Shown: piece by piece, positions 36,550-49,139 of the stretch
Position numbering within the stretch: the first letter of the stretch is position 1
Layout: every line of letters starts with the position of its first letter
Assembly: GCA_034336665.1 (NCBI GenBank)
Contig: CM067592.1
Span: 55,294,473-55,358,472 of the forward strand
Direction: 5' to 3'
From: Luscinia megarhynchos
Taxonomy: Eukaryota; Chordata; Aves; Passeriformes; Turdidae
DNA: 64,000 bases
Notes under the pieces: model-generated
The model's database searches: none
Told to the model about the DNA's origin: nothing
What the model saw: only the letters and a program-made list of their open reading frames with translations
Translations under genes and position numbers: made by a program

Positions 36550-39500
36550 CAGCTCAACAAAAAACAGATTAAATTCTTTGAGAGTGGTTAAGTGCTAGAG
36601 CTGGTTGCCTGGTGAGACTCTGGTAGGCTAACATCAGTTTGTTCGGGGCCTTTGAAATTATGCCTCCTTTGAGTCTAAAGGTGTCCAATTCTGAATTTTT
36701 TATATGTCTGTTTATAGCTTTGTACTGCTGTGCTCTGTTTAAATTAATACCAGTGGGCCTCTCAGACCATGATGCTTCTATGTGTGCAAAATTTACTATT
36801 GACTGTTGTGATCCTCCTTATTCCTGTCAATCACTTAATGAGGTACTCAAGTGCAGTCTAACCTTGATTTTTGTTAATTTTACAAGCATGTTTGCTGAAT
36901 ATATACTAGACTATTAATAAAAGTAGTGTTTCCAAGCTGCACAAGAAAGTTTCATCTATGTAAGAGACTTCTAAGTTTCTTATTTAAAAAAAAGCATTAT
37001 TGTAGGCTATTTTTTCCTAGGACATGATGCTTACAAAGCACCTTGAGTGGTAAAAATTGGTGTAGTTCTGAGGTTTGATGTGATGACTGCTATATTAAGC
37101 ATTAAAAAGAATTTGTGCTGAATCGGTTGTTAACCTTAAAAATAGGAACATCTGGTATCCAGAAAACGCTTTAGAATGGCTTAATGAATTTGATGTGAAT
37201 GGTTAAATGAAAGATATTCTGTATTCAGTAAAAATCAATATATTTTAAAGAAATAACTTTTTACTGTTAAATAACAGATACACTTTTAAAATATATTATT
37301 TTATTGCATTATATCAGGAAACTGACTGCTTTTTAATCAGATAGATGCTAGATTCAGAATCAGTGTATTTGACAGAAGCGCTGCCATTCAGAAAAAGGAC
37401 ACTAGAGTGCAGTGTAGCATTTAAAATGCTCTCACAGCTAAGTGGAAGTCTGAACAGAGCATTGCACACGGTCTTTTTAAAATGGATTTATAATGTTGAG
37501 TTAAACTGAAGTTTTCTGAGGGTATAAACACAACTCCATTCTTCTACCATCTATGGTGGAATTTAATATTATACTACAATACTTTAACTGAAGATTCTAT
37601 TTCATATTTGACCATTTTCCTAATACAGGTTATTCATCATATGAAGCTCCATTAACTGTATTTTTGCTTGCATTCAGTTAAACTACAGAATCTTCCTTTT
37701 AACAGGAATGTATATTCTTTAAAGGTGTAACGTCTGATAGATGTTATCTACTTTTATGTTAATGCTAAATATAATTTAGAAAAGGATTCTAAACCTGTTT
37801 TGTATTCTGTTTTACCATAATAAATTATGGCATTCTTTTACTTGTCATAACTTCATCTAGTAGTTTTTAAAAAGGTTTTTAAAGGAACAAAGGTTAAATT
37901 AATAGCTGGCAGTGACAGGATATAGCATTGTGTGGATTGAGAGACACAAGAACTTGGCTCTTTTAACTTCTGAAAGATGTGTGGGCTCTGAACCTGCTTT
38001 CATTAAAAATCAATGATAGAATTCCCTTGACTTCATTTAGTACAGAAGTGAGGTTTTAATTTAACTCCCTTTTTCAACTGCGTGTTTCAAACGAGGAGTC
38101 AGACTTGGTTTTGTTATTAAAAAATAAGTATACATTTAAATAGGTTTTGTGTTTAAAATAGTATATTAGATGAGGTGAAGTTGCATGAGAAACCTAAATT
38201 TCAAATGTGAATTGACCTATTGCTTTTGTGGAGATAGAAAGAGTGGTTTCTTTGAAACTTGGTCAGCATGTTTGGAAGAGATTGGTGCTCGTGTAATTCA
38301 AACTTAAAACTGAAAAAGCCCCATGAGCTGGGACTTACAAATTTAGTGTTAGAAGTTTTTATTCTTGCCTGCATAGATTTTTGAAATGTTACGCTTAATG
38401 ACAAGTTGTAATTGTCCTTTTTTGATCAATAAACAAGCAATAGCAGAATAACAGTGCAGGAAGATTTTAGGTAAATTTAACTTAATATTTGCAGATGCAT
38501 TTATAAGGCTTCAGCTGCTGTTTGAACCCCTCACTGCACCTGACTTCTGTTAGCAATGTGTTAATCCCAGCTTTCCTGTGTCACTGCCGTGTTAATTATG
38601 AACCTTTATTATACATGCGGTGCTAAGGAGCCTGTGTGCCACCAAGCTACCAGACTGAGAAGAAGAATCACCCACTGTTTCTGAGAGTCATCTGTGGAGA
38701 GACTCTTTGTGCAGGCATGCAAGGGACTACCAAGCCTACCAGCCCAGATGCTGGTGCTGTATTGTTGGAGGTGTTTTCTTTTTTTCTTTTTCCTCTTTCT
38801 TGTTTGGATTGGTGGGTTCCCCTCTGCCCTGGGAAATTCTGAGAGTTTTGGTTACACAATTTTTCTGCTTTGTCTTTTCTTGTGGTAGCATCTAAACTTG
38901 TGAAACAGATTGGAAATTATAAGGTGGCAATGTAAGACTTGAGTTTAACTTCTTAATGTCTCAGTGGCACACTTTAAATATCATTACTGCTTCACCTTCT
39001 TCAATAAATTTAAAGTTCTGCTAGCTGTCTGGCATCAAGCTTGTCACGGTGCCAGGTATTTTGCCAGACTGTAGAGCCAAGACGCATGAAAATGTCAACA
39101 ATCTCAGGCTCATTAGTTTATGGCTTTCCTGGCCTTTCTCTAATGACTGCAGTACTGCATAAGCTAAATGCTATTTTATTTATTTACTCCTATTAGTTCC
39201 AGTGGAAACCACAGCCAATTTTAATGTAAACAGTTAAGCTGTTGAAAGAATATTCTCCTATCGATTTGTTAATTTAAGTTATTTACAAGGAAAGGTGACT
39301 GCCAAAGTCTGCTTCACTGTAATAAGTTCAGAAAATGATACAGTGTGGATATTTTGTTATTTTCTTCTTTGTACCTTTTCTCTTCTAAAGCACTAGAAAA
39401 TATTTGTTGTATTGGGTATGTTTTTGATTAGGCTTGTAAAGCTGCCATGAATATACCAGGCTGAAAAGAAAAAATCCCCAAACGAACTTGTTTGTCATTT

Positions 39501-41920
39501 ATTTATGATTTAATTGGTCAGGCAGAAAGGTTATTTGCCTTGGGAAATCGACACAGGAGAACTCAGCACAACTTAAAAGCCTTTAATAAGGTTTGTGCTG
39601 GCTTTGTCCACATTTTTGAGATATATTGCTTTTCATTCAGAATAAAAATATAAAAAAGATCGCTCATTAAGGGTAACATACTCTTATAGGATTCATACAC
39701 GTTGTACTAAAGAATCTTGTAATTTTGTTGGGTAGCCTGTTGCTTCCTATTGTAGTGTCAAAGTCTACAAAGTCAAAGGAAATGTCCAAATTAATTTAAA
39801 ATTCTTCCAATATAATTGCATGTCACTGTAGCATTGTAAACCTCTCCACAAAAGCCACTTCACTGATAATTGTTAATTCTTTAGATACTGTGTCTTCAAT
39901 ATGTGCTGCTACTACTGCTGATGATGAGGATAAAATCTCTTGTACTATTTACTTAGTTGAAAAGCATAGTGAAAAATAGCATAATGCAAAATAGAAGAGA
40001 AGTTTGGAATGATACAGAAGCTACCAGATATTTAGAAGGAAAGATACTTCATTAATTTTAGATATTTTTACAAATACACATACTCTAAAGAGAAGTGTAT
40101 GTATATATGTATTTATATATGTATTTGCCTAATTTTTGTAGAACTGCACTAACTGATGTAATTTTTGAAAAAAGTAGGAAGGTTTTCTTTAATGAGAACT
40201 CAGAGCTTATCATGAACTAAGTGACTGCTTCTGTCCATTACTTCTGGAAAGTTGCCTTTTTAATCCAGTTTTAGTCTTAAATCTAGGAAAAATAAGATTT
40301 TTTAAGTAAGGCTTTTCAAATGTACTGCTACAGTTGTTCAAATCCAGACCAGTTGAACTTTGACCAAAAATCATTACAAGCTGATAGTTTGTTTGGTGCT
40401 GAAGAAGAAATGAGTTGGTGATGTAAATCCCATTTCTAGTAGCTGGCTGTCAACAGCTGAAAACTCCGCTATTTCTGAGATCTATTTGTTGTGGGTTTTT
40501 TTTTTTTTTTTTTTTCCCCTTCCTTCCCGGTATGAGCTCAGGACATAATCCCTGGAATATATTGGGTTGCTCTGAAAGTAAATGTTAAAATGAAACCACA
40601 TATAGTCTCTACTCTTGTTTTCAACATTTACCTTGCTGAGCTTTATTTTCTCCTGCTGAGTGTAGGAGCTGGATAATGGTCTGTTGCTTCTTTTCTTAAA
40701 TAGAAGTTTGTGCCAGTAGACAATACTCAGAGCAAATGGGTCAAACATGAAGTTCTGTGGTGGAGAGCTAAGTAATGAATAACAGGTGCCTGGGGATCAT
40801 CATAAATACAGGGCACCTGTAGAGTGATATTTGTGGCTGTTAGGAATAGTGGTTTTGTGATTTTCTGAACTAAAAAGTATCTTCATGCTTTAATAAACTT
40901 TTGATGATGGACGGCTTTTCTATGGCTGTGAATTTCTCTCGCCACCCATCATGTGATGCAATGTAACTGTTCATGAAACAGATGTAAATAGGTGTTTCTT
41001 TTTGCCCTTAGTCTCTGCTGGTATTCCTTGATGCCTCTGTGAATTAACTACCTTATTCTTTGTTCGGGTTTTCTGTAGTCCAATGCTCTGGGCAGAGGCC
41101 CAAGAAAGCAAAGTTTTCAAATTGATTGACTATCATTCAAAATCAGGATTTTGCACAGGAGTCTGTAGTTAGAGTGGAAAATGGAAAGAAGGGCAAGGGA
41201 TGCATCTTCTCCTGATACCATGTAAGAGCGGGAGAACTGCTGAGAATTAGTGCCAAGAAATCTGAGTGCTAGGAAATTGTTCTGTGATCTCCTAGCTACT
41301 CAGTAATAGTGTGTGCTTTGTTGAGAGGCAGGGAGGTGACTCTGTCTCCCTGTCCCCCTTCTGAACCTCTTTCTAAACCTCCTTCTGTACCTCTTCTCTG
41401 AAGTATCTCTGACCCCATGCCATTGCCTTCTCCGACTGCTGCATCCCTTGATCCTGTTAGTTCCAGTGAGATACTAGGTCAGTTCAAAGACAGTTTTTGT
41501 CTAAAAATACTGCCTTGCATTTTGAATGCCTCTGTTGTATATTATGCTTCTTTACACTGTGACCAAGTTTGCTGTGTTGATAGTACCTCATGGCAAGAAG
41601 AACAGATGCTATGTTTTAGCAACGGTACAGCTATGAGGAAAGTGCCCTGGAAATGAACTTGTTGAATACAATGGTAGCCTCTATTTACTTGGTCAATTTT
41701 ATGGTCTTAATGGTTTCAAAATTTGTGGTACTGCCTTAAATTTGTCTTCTGGTACAAAATGCTAAATTAAATTTGGCATATTTTAATGAATTTAATATTT
41801 AGTACTGCAGTGGCTTTTCCAGGAACTAGACAGAAAAGTTTTGGAAGCCATATCAAAATATATTACAGATTTAAAGTGCAAAAAGAGCTAGATCTGTAAG
41901 TTAAAAGAGATACAATGGAG
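36550..41920. other. DTWD2 intron 1: no gene seen
   Basis: AT-rich DNA with a pure T20 tract at 40496-40515 and TATATGTATT-type sequence near 40100-40130. The GC-richer stretch at 38630-38850 contains no recognised element. Confidence 0.45.
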
Positions 41921-41924
41921 AAAA

Positions 41925-42165
41925 AGTTAGGTTTAAATTAGGTCTTGGGAATAAATTCTTTCCTATGAGTGTAGTGAGGCACAGGAACAGTTGTCCCAGA
42001 GGAGCTGTGGGTGACCCATCTCTGGAAGCATTCACGGCCAGAACAGGACTTTGAGCAACCTAATCTACTGGAAAATATCCCTATCCATGTTATGGGAATT
42101 GGAATGAGATGATCTTGAAAATCTTTCCAACTCAGGCCATTCTGCCGTTGATCCATTGATACTGT
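41925..42165 (+). mobile_element. CR1 LINE 3' fragment (sense), intron 1
   Basis: AATAAATTCTTTCCTATGAG, then GTAGTGAGGCACAGGAACAG, GAGCAACCTAATCTACTGG and ATGAGATGATCTTGAAAATC, ending in CCATTCTGCCG, follow the CR1 3' end in order. It is diverged and 5'-truncated. Confidence 0.82.
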
Positions 42166-42847
42166 TGATCTAAATAAGTGTTTCTAGGAGAAGGCTGTTT
42201 TTTTTCCCCTGGATGGTACCCTGGAGTAGTAGAAGGACAAAGCTGGTTGCGATATAGTATTATATGAAGTCCTGACATTCAAACACAGGGCCTCCAAGCT
42301 CTTTAGCACTGTGCACATTTGATGTGCATTGGAAAATGATCTGCAAAATGCAGACACACTAAATGACTCCACAGCTCTCTCATGATAGTATAAGACCTGT
42401 GGTAGAACTTCTTACATTAATTAGAGCAAATAATCTAGATTTCAGATCAGCTGAGTTAGTTTATTTCTGTGTTCTGTTGCTTAAACTTGCTGTCTTTATT
42501 GTGTTCAAAAGGTTACAAAAGCTTTTGTGCATAATAACGAAATTTTCTTTAAACACCTACCTTTTTACACCTGAAGGCAATTTGTTTGCAAAATAGATGA
42601 TTCATATGGTTGGGTAACATAATTTTTTTTCCATTATTGTGTCAAATCTTTTCTTTGAAAAGATTTTCACTGTGATTTGTATTAGATGTTTTTCCTGTTC
42701 ATACACATTTATGTTTTTACTCAGGGAACAGGCACTGGTTGTGCCATTAAAAAACTAAAATAATGAAACAAAGCCAGCCGAATAAATAAAACACCTGTTT
42801 TATTTATTTATACCTTCTTTTGGGAAGCAAAACTTTAGCAATATGCC

Positions 42848-42914
42848 TTTTGTTTTTGTTTTTGGTTTTTTGGGGCATTTTTTTGTTTGTTTTTTGTGTT
42901 CCGTTTTTTCTTTG
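42848..42914. repeat. T/G-rich simple sequence
   Basis: The plus strand is T with interspersed G (for example TGTTTTTGTTTTTGG and TTTTTTTGTTTGTTTTTTG). It resembles the tracts at 4149, 19505 and 56559. Confidence 0.8.
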
Positions 42915-42919
42915 CCAGG

Positions 42920-45900
42920 AAGCTGGTGTTATACAGATTACCAAGTGGAAAAGGAAGTGCTCTATTATTGTTCTTGATACTCCCTTCACCTGTGTTTCTG
43001 ATACAGTGTTTTATGTAGCTATTGACTCCTAATGAAATTTTAAGAATTTAATTTCACATTTTTATCCCTCATGACCAGTGAGTTTCTAAGTCTTTTGAAA
43101 GAGACAGGAAGAGGAAATAGGAGATGGAACACAACAAAATCAGAGTAATATTCTATGCCTCATTTTTCTCAGGTAACCCCATTAAAACTAAGGCTTGAAA
43201 TTTTGCTTGAGTAAAGAATGTCCAAAACAAGCCTAGAATAAATCTAGACAGTGCTAATGGCATGAGAAACTACTCCAGGTATTTTTGATCTGGCACCTTC
43301 ACCACTGAGAGTACACACCAGAGGTTTATGTAGTGTCATAATAATGTTCCATGTTTAGTTCCTTCATCCTTTCTTACTAACACTTTACAACTGATCTGCA
43401 TTTTTGAGAACTGCCTGGCACTAAACAGCAGTTTTCACAGGATTATTTATTGAAAGTTTGTACTTGTAAATGTTATATTAACTTCAGACCATCTTTTTTT
43501 CCTAAATATTGAGTTATGATTCTTTCTTCCTAAATGCATAACTTTATATGTATCTGTGTATAAGATCTATGTATAAGATCTACTTATCTATGTATAATCC
43601 ACTCTTTCTTTTATGTTCCCTCTATAGCTGTAGTGGTTATGGTGGAGAATGCAAAATGTCATCTTAAATAAATTTTTAGTTTATGTTTGTCCTCTTAACA
43701 TAAATGTAGCAAAAATAACGTTAGTTTTCAAGTTTTTTAAAAATTAATGGGCTTCTCCCTTTAAACTTCCCATATACAGCTTTGTCAAACTCCTGGATGT
43801 TATTTTAATGCATGGTTGTAATGGACTACTGTCAGTATAAAACATACATAAAAGCTTTACTATAAAACAAACATATGGTAACTTTGTGGCTTTTCTTAGA
43901 TTTCTCAGGTGAATTTTGACCTTGAAACACTTGGTGTTTTGACAAAAACAGTAGATAAATCTAATTTACTTGAAGCAGCCATTTCTGTTTTGGCAGGCAA
44001 GTTTTTTTTTAAAATACAGTTTGGGGCCTGACCTTGGCAATATGTGTTGGAACATGAATATGTTGCTACAAGTGTTAGTAGTTAAAAAACATTAACTTCT
44101 TCCTTATTTTAATATTGGAAACATCGTTTCTAGAACATATACTTAGTACACACAAGCTCTTATGTTTCCATACAAATGTCTACAAATGCTGAGCATAAAA
44201 CTGTAACTTTGTGAGTTTTTGCTTACTTGGGGTTCAAATCCTTGAATAACCTGTAGTTTTCTGAGTAGGGATGTATGAATACAATCACTTGCATTCACAG
44301 AATGGAGCTTGTTCTCAGAAGTTGGCTTTGGACATGTAGCAAAGTAAAATTTAGTTACAAAGCAAGTGAGGATGTGTAAGATAATACAGAGACTTGAAAG
44401 AGTTTCAGAATTAGCTCACTATTTTTCAGACTACAGTATATTTACTTTTACAGTATCTCTGCCCAGAAACTTGTGTATCACACTAAACCTGACACCACAG
44501 TCTACTGTCCACATTCAGTTGTGCTGGGAAGATAGACCTAATGTTATTCTGAGTATCATTAATTTTGATATAAATAATGGAAAGGAAAGCTATGAAGTCA
44601 ATACATGTACATGGCTTTTTCATATGGAACAAGATATGGAATGATGATTTTTTTTTCTTTTAGTTATGCCATTGTTAATGAGTTACTTCATTATACTTTT
44701 TTAGACTAGAAAAGCTCTATTGAAAAACAGCTAAGAATCAACTGGGTAGCTTTGAGCTGTACCAAAATTGCATACACGTGAATAATACAACACAAAATTA
44801 TCCTCCTTAAAATCCCCATGCACAAACGTTTTTCTTCATATTCTGAACATTACTGCTCCTGCCTAGAGCTGATTGCTACTTTGATTTCCAGAAATGAGAA
44901 AGCTGATTGTTCAGTGTTTAAGAAGTTCCTGGTGCTGCTCCTTCTCTCTATGTTTGTAGGGCAAGACTGAAACAGCATCTTTAAACAAAAGAAAAAGAGC
45001 AAATGCCTTTTCTGGCCAGGTCGCCTTTCTAAGAGCAAAGGCAGCTTTTGTGGGGGTGGAACAGAACTTGGTTTGTTCTGCAGTGCTTCCTGTCCCACAG
45101 ATGTAGGCTGGTAATGTTAGTTTCATGAAGGAATAATGTTGGGGGGGCTTTTTGTCTCACAAATAACTGTTAGGTTCCGAAGTAAAATTACAGAAATAAG
45201 TCTTGTGCCCTCAGGATGGGGTTGTAAAAGTATGATTTCAATGTAATTAAGTACCTAATTGGGTGCTTAAAGTTAAGCGATGTATATGCATATGCAAGTA
45301 ATTAAATTATATTGGGAAATTCTTTATTTGTCATAGTCTGTGCTCTGCTCCCTACGGATCAAATTATGGGCAGAATTTATTTTGCCGCTATTTGAAAATA
45401 CTTACTTTCCAATAATTTCCTTCTTTTTGTTTGGATTTGTTTATTTATTTTCTTTCTGTGAGATTAACAAAGCTTAAAAAAGCTGGGAAAAATCCAAACC
45501 TCTGTGGAAAATACAAAAACCATATACCAAAGGGAGACTTGAAAGTGTGTAAGTTATATGTAGTGAAATTTGTTATAATTAAACACCCTGAGGTCAGAAA
45601 TCACTGGAAGCTCTTTTTGTGTGCTTATAAGAGGTATAAACAGTGTAGCTCATGGGACTGAAGTCAACAGCTAACTGTTTTGGAACAGCTTGCTTTAGTA
45701 GATTTTCATGCTTTCATCTCTCTTCAGCATAAAATGCCATAATGGGGAGAACTTTAACAACATATCTTGTAAGTGAAATCAGCTGTTGGAGTGAACCAGG
45801 TATTGAGGAGAAACCACACACCTGAGTTTCTGAAAAATCTGATGATTAAAAAGAGGATGAACTTTGACTTAACAATCAGAGCACAGGCAACAAACAGCCC

Positions 45901-48092
45901 CCATGGTATTTGCTGCTTCTCGGTTGTTATCAAAACAGAGATTTCTGTTTAAATTGCTCACATGTGAGAGCATTTGAGAAAAAGGCAAAGGGATTGCACT
46001 GGAGAACAACCCATCTGATCCAGAAGTGAGGTTGTTTTCCGTTCATTAATGATGAAGGAGCCTTGGGTAGCTCACTGAATATTCAGGTTACTGAGTGCTT
46101 AATTTTAGGCCCCAAGTCTAGCCATTAATATAGCAGAATGTGCCAAATTTATGGAGCATTAGCAACAGGAAAATGTCAGTACTAGAAGGAAAAACATCAG
46201 GCAACTGGAACAGACCAGTTGCAGAATACACCAGAAGAATGTAACAGAATAATTTCCAGTTTGTCATTAGGCTGATTTATTATCTGTGAGCCCTTTAGTC
46301 TAAATACTTAACATTAGTTTTTATGGGGCTTATTTTGAGAAGTAGGAATTCCTTGTCTTGAATAAACATTTTCCCCATCCTCACTTTGTATTTTGACTGG
46401 TATTAGGTAACTTTTATATACTGTGGAGAAGGCAATAGCCTCTGCCTCAGTAGCTGGGGCTTGAAGTACAGGTTTTTAATTAGCACAGCCTGTCAACTGA
46501 TAAAGAGGAGCTTATCAGTTCTTGCTGCCTTTTCATAATGTTGTCATTTACTATTAAATACTAATATTTGAATGGGGAACAGTTGTAGTTGTGTGGATCA
46601 CTATGACATTACTTAGTCCATCTGTCTGGGTGTGTGAACATTTGCTCTTGTGAACAAGCAAATTCATTCTTAGTTATGCTTTTCATTATTGCAGTTTTGG
46701 AGACAGTCACATGACAGAATACATGGAATTCATGTGACAACAGCCAAAGTTTGTTGATGGACACCTATTTTATAGGGGCTTCAAAATTCTCATACTTGAA
46801 TATTTGATTGGTTGATATCTTAACACCGCCCAGATCACTGCCAATTAGATGTCTCCTTTCAGTCTTGAATAGGATTGGTTGGGGTCTCCTGTTTGGGTTA
46901 GAATCCATCCTATCATTGTCTTACCTGGGTGCTTGTTTACCTCTGCTCTTGAAGGAGCTAGGATAGTTGAGTTGTTATCACCAATTTTATCTGCGCAGCT
47001 TACAGACCAGGTGTAGCTGTCACACGTCATGAATTTAATCTGAACCTGTCTTCAGAATTCACTTCTTTGAATCACATCTGCTGCAGTGATTCACTGCTTA
47101 CTGCCTCTCTTATGTGGTCAAGGTATGAACTGATAACAATAACGTTTACAAGGGGGGTGCAGGTCAAATTCTGCTCTGAGTCCCTATCACGGCTGAAAAT
47201 ACTGACTTTTTATTTTTAAGTTTGCAGAGATGATGTGATTTTAGTTGATGAATACAGGTAGGAGATTCACTCTTAGGAAAATTCTTCATTTTTCTGAGTA
47301 GTTGAATAATGTATGCAAGGAGCTAGAGGGACATTTGTGCATGTGCATGTGAATGTGTTTTTCTGGAGTAACAGTTCAGTTTCTCTGAATAACTTCAAGT
47401 TTGCTTCTTTGCTTCAGTTATTCTTGATCATTCATCACATCAGTTTCATACTAAGTATAAGTTAATTTTTTTCCATACTGTTCTACAGCTAGTAATTTCA
47501 ACAGCTTGAGACAGTACACCAAAGAATTTTAAATTATTTTTTTTCTGACTTAGATTAGATGTTCCTGATAAGGACTTTTCTATTTTCATTCCACATGTCT
47601 GCTACATATTTCAGGATAGATGGAATTAAAAAAAAAAATGCAGCATGTCTGGGGTTTCATGTGTGTGTACTTCTAAAATGCTATATTATAATCAATCATT
47701 ATAAGTATTTTATAAATTGTAAATATTTTATGTTCTAATATAGCTCATCATATTGTTGAAACTAACTTATTAGGAAAGCAGTAGCAGACTTGTCTAATAA
47801 GGGTATGGATGCTAGTAAGCTTCTCATCTGGAAGATGACAGAGTTTTTAAGTGATTTAACCCTAACCAAACCACAGGCAGTATCTGAACTCTGTTCTCAA
47901 AATGCTGTTTCAATGAAAGCCTTGCTTCTTTATTTTTACAAGTGAAAGGAGTTTCAAGCATAAAATTACATGAGGTTTAATATGGTTAGGGGGAGTTCTT
48001 AAGGAATGTGATATGTATTTGTGCAATCTATTTATATCTTCTTTCACAAACTACTGATTGTTTTTCATTTTTCTCTCCCTTTTGCCATGTAG
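42920..48092. other. DTWD2 intron 1, last part: no gene seen
   Basis: AT-rich intronic DNA. A short tandem repeat of TGTATAAGATCTA type lies at 43552-43598. The intron closes with a pyrimidine-rich tract and TGCCATGTAG acceptor at 48083-48092. No other element was recognised. Confidence 0.45.
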
Positions 48093-48183
48093 CCGTCCTC
48101 AGAAGGTGTGTTTGTGTCCTTTCCTGCCTGTACATCCGCTAAAGGTCTCTACCTGCTTGTATATAATTCAGCATCCAGCAGAG
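48093..48183 (+). CDS. DTWD2: DTWD2 exon 2 (Cys cluster)
   Basis: The 91-nt exon follows a TTTTGCCATGTAG acceptor. Its first base completes Ser45, and it then reads [16 protein letters not shown], ending in YIIQHPAE (residue 75). C51 and C53 complete the C-x2-C-x6-C-x-C cluster begun in exon 1, a zinc-site-like pattern typical of DTW-domain proteins. The donor is GAG/GTGAGT (GT at 48184), a near-perfect consensus, phase 0. Intron 1 (24.4 kb) therefore divides the Cys cluster between two exons. An avian LTR begins only 91 bp downstream. The segment matches vertebrate DTWD2 closely, so the exon call is firm. Confidence 0.96.
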
Positions 48184-48274
48184 GTGAGTAAGGCTGTGGT
48201 AACTGTGGGACTTGAGCTCAAATCCTAACGCAGCAAATGGTAGGCAGGAGGGAGCAGCTATGCTGTCAACTCAT

Positions 48275-48833
48275 TGTCACGCTTTTGACCCCGGCCATCT
48301 CCCAGGTGCTGGGTACCACGCAGTACCACTGTACTTGCCCCTCTGCCAGACAAGATGGGAATGAGAAGCAGAGGGGAGAGGTAGAACTTTCTGGGAGAGA
48401 GATAAGAACAGTGTAATAAATTAAACAAAGTGAAATAGTGTTGCTACTACTGCTATTACTATTAGTAATAATAATAGTGGCAAGTGATGTACAATACAGT
48501 GCTCACCACGCGCTGGTGCCCAGCCCATCCCTGAGCAGCAATTGGCAGCTCCTGGCCATCCCCAGTTTAAATACTGAGCACGATATTCTGTGGTGTGAAA
48601 TACCCATGATGAGCCAGTTTGAGTCGTTTGACCTGGATTCTCTCCCTCAAGATTTCTTTTCCTCACTTGGCAGAGTGTGAGACACTTGAGAAGTCCTTGG
48701 ATTTGGGTAAAACTGCTTAACACACGGATGTTTTCATTGTTGCTATCAGCATTATTCTGATCCTGGATCCAAAACATGGCATTGTATCAGCTACTGGGAA
48801 AAAATTAATTATATCCTCGCCAAAGCCAGGGCA
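48275..48833 (-). mobile_element. Solo LTR of avian ERV-L type (antisense), intron 2
   Basis: The block starts TGTCAC (48275) and ends CCAGGGCA (48833), matching the TG...CA termini of an LTR. Inside are phrases I associate with the reverse complement of a common avian ERV-L LTR: GTGTAATAAATTAAAC (48412), a degenerate TAATAATAATAG stretch (48465), GCCCAGCCCATCCCTGAGCA (48518) and CAGTTTAAATACTGAGC (48564), followed by CAGCTACTGG near the end. The TTTAAATA may be the old TATA element. No internal viral sequence flanks it, so it is a solo LTR. The 5-bp flanks (CTCAT and ATTGT) are not a clear target-site duplication. It is opposite in orientation to DTWD2. Confidence 0.85.
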
Positions 48834-49059
48834 ATTGTATAATGATTTTTCCTTTTACACTTCATAACTGAATGCCAGTTCATCTGAGCTACTATATTTG
48901 TTGTTCAGTTCTTCTGAATTACTGTATTTTCTGAAATTATACCTTATTTCTGTAATTCCATGCATGCAAGACCTCTCAGTTCTACTACTAGAACTGAAAT
49001 CTATTTGCCTGAATATTTGCTTAAATAGCATAAAGGCACATGGTGTGATTTGTGGAGTA

Positions 49060-49137
49060 TCCTGTGCAAGGCCAGGACTTGGACTCGATGATCCTCACGG
49101 GTCTCTTCCAACTCAGTGTATTCTGTGATTCTATGAA
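49060..49137 (+). mobile_element. CR1 LINE 3' tail (sense), intron 2
   Basis: GGACTTGGACTCGATGATCC followed by TCACGGGTCTCTTCCAACTC and GTATTCTGTGATTCTATGAA is a textbook CR1 3' end with two terminal octamers. Only about 75 bp are present. The low divergence marks it as one of the younger copies here. Confidence 0.92.
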
Positions 49138-49139
49138 GA

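Noticed and set aside
44225..44250. GGGGTTCAAATCC resembling a tRNA T-loop
   Set aside because: No matching acceptor, D-arm or anticodon arm could be found around it.
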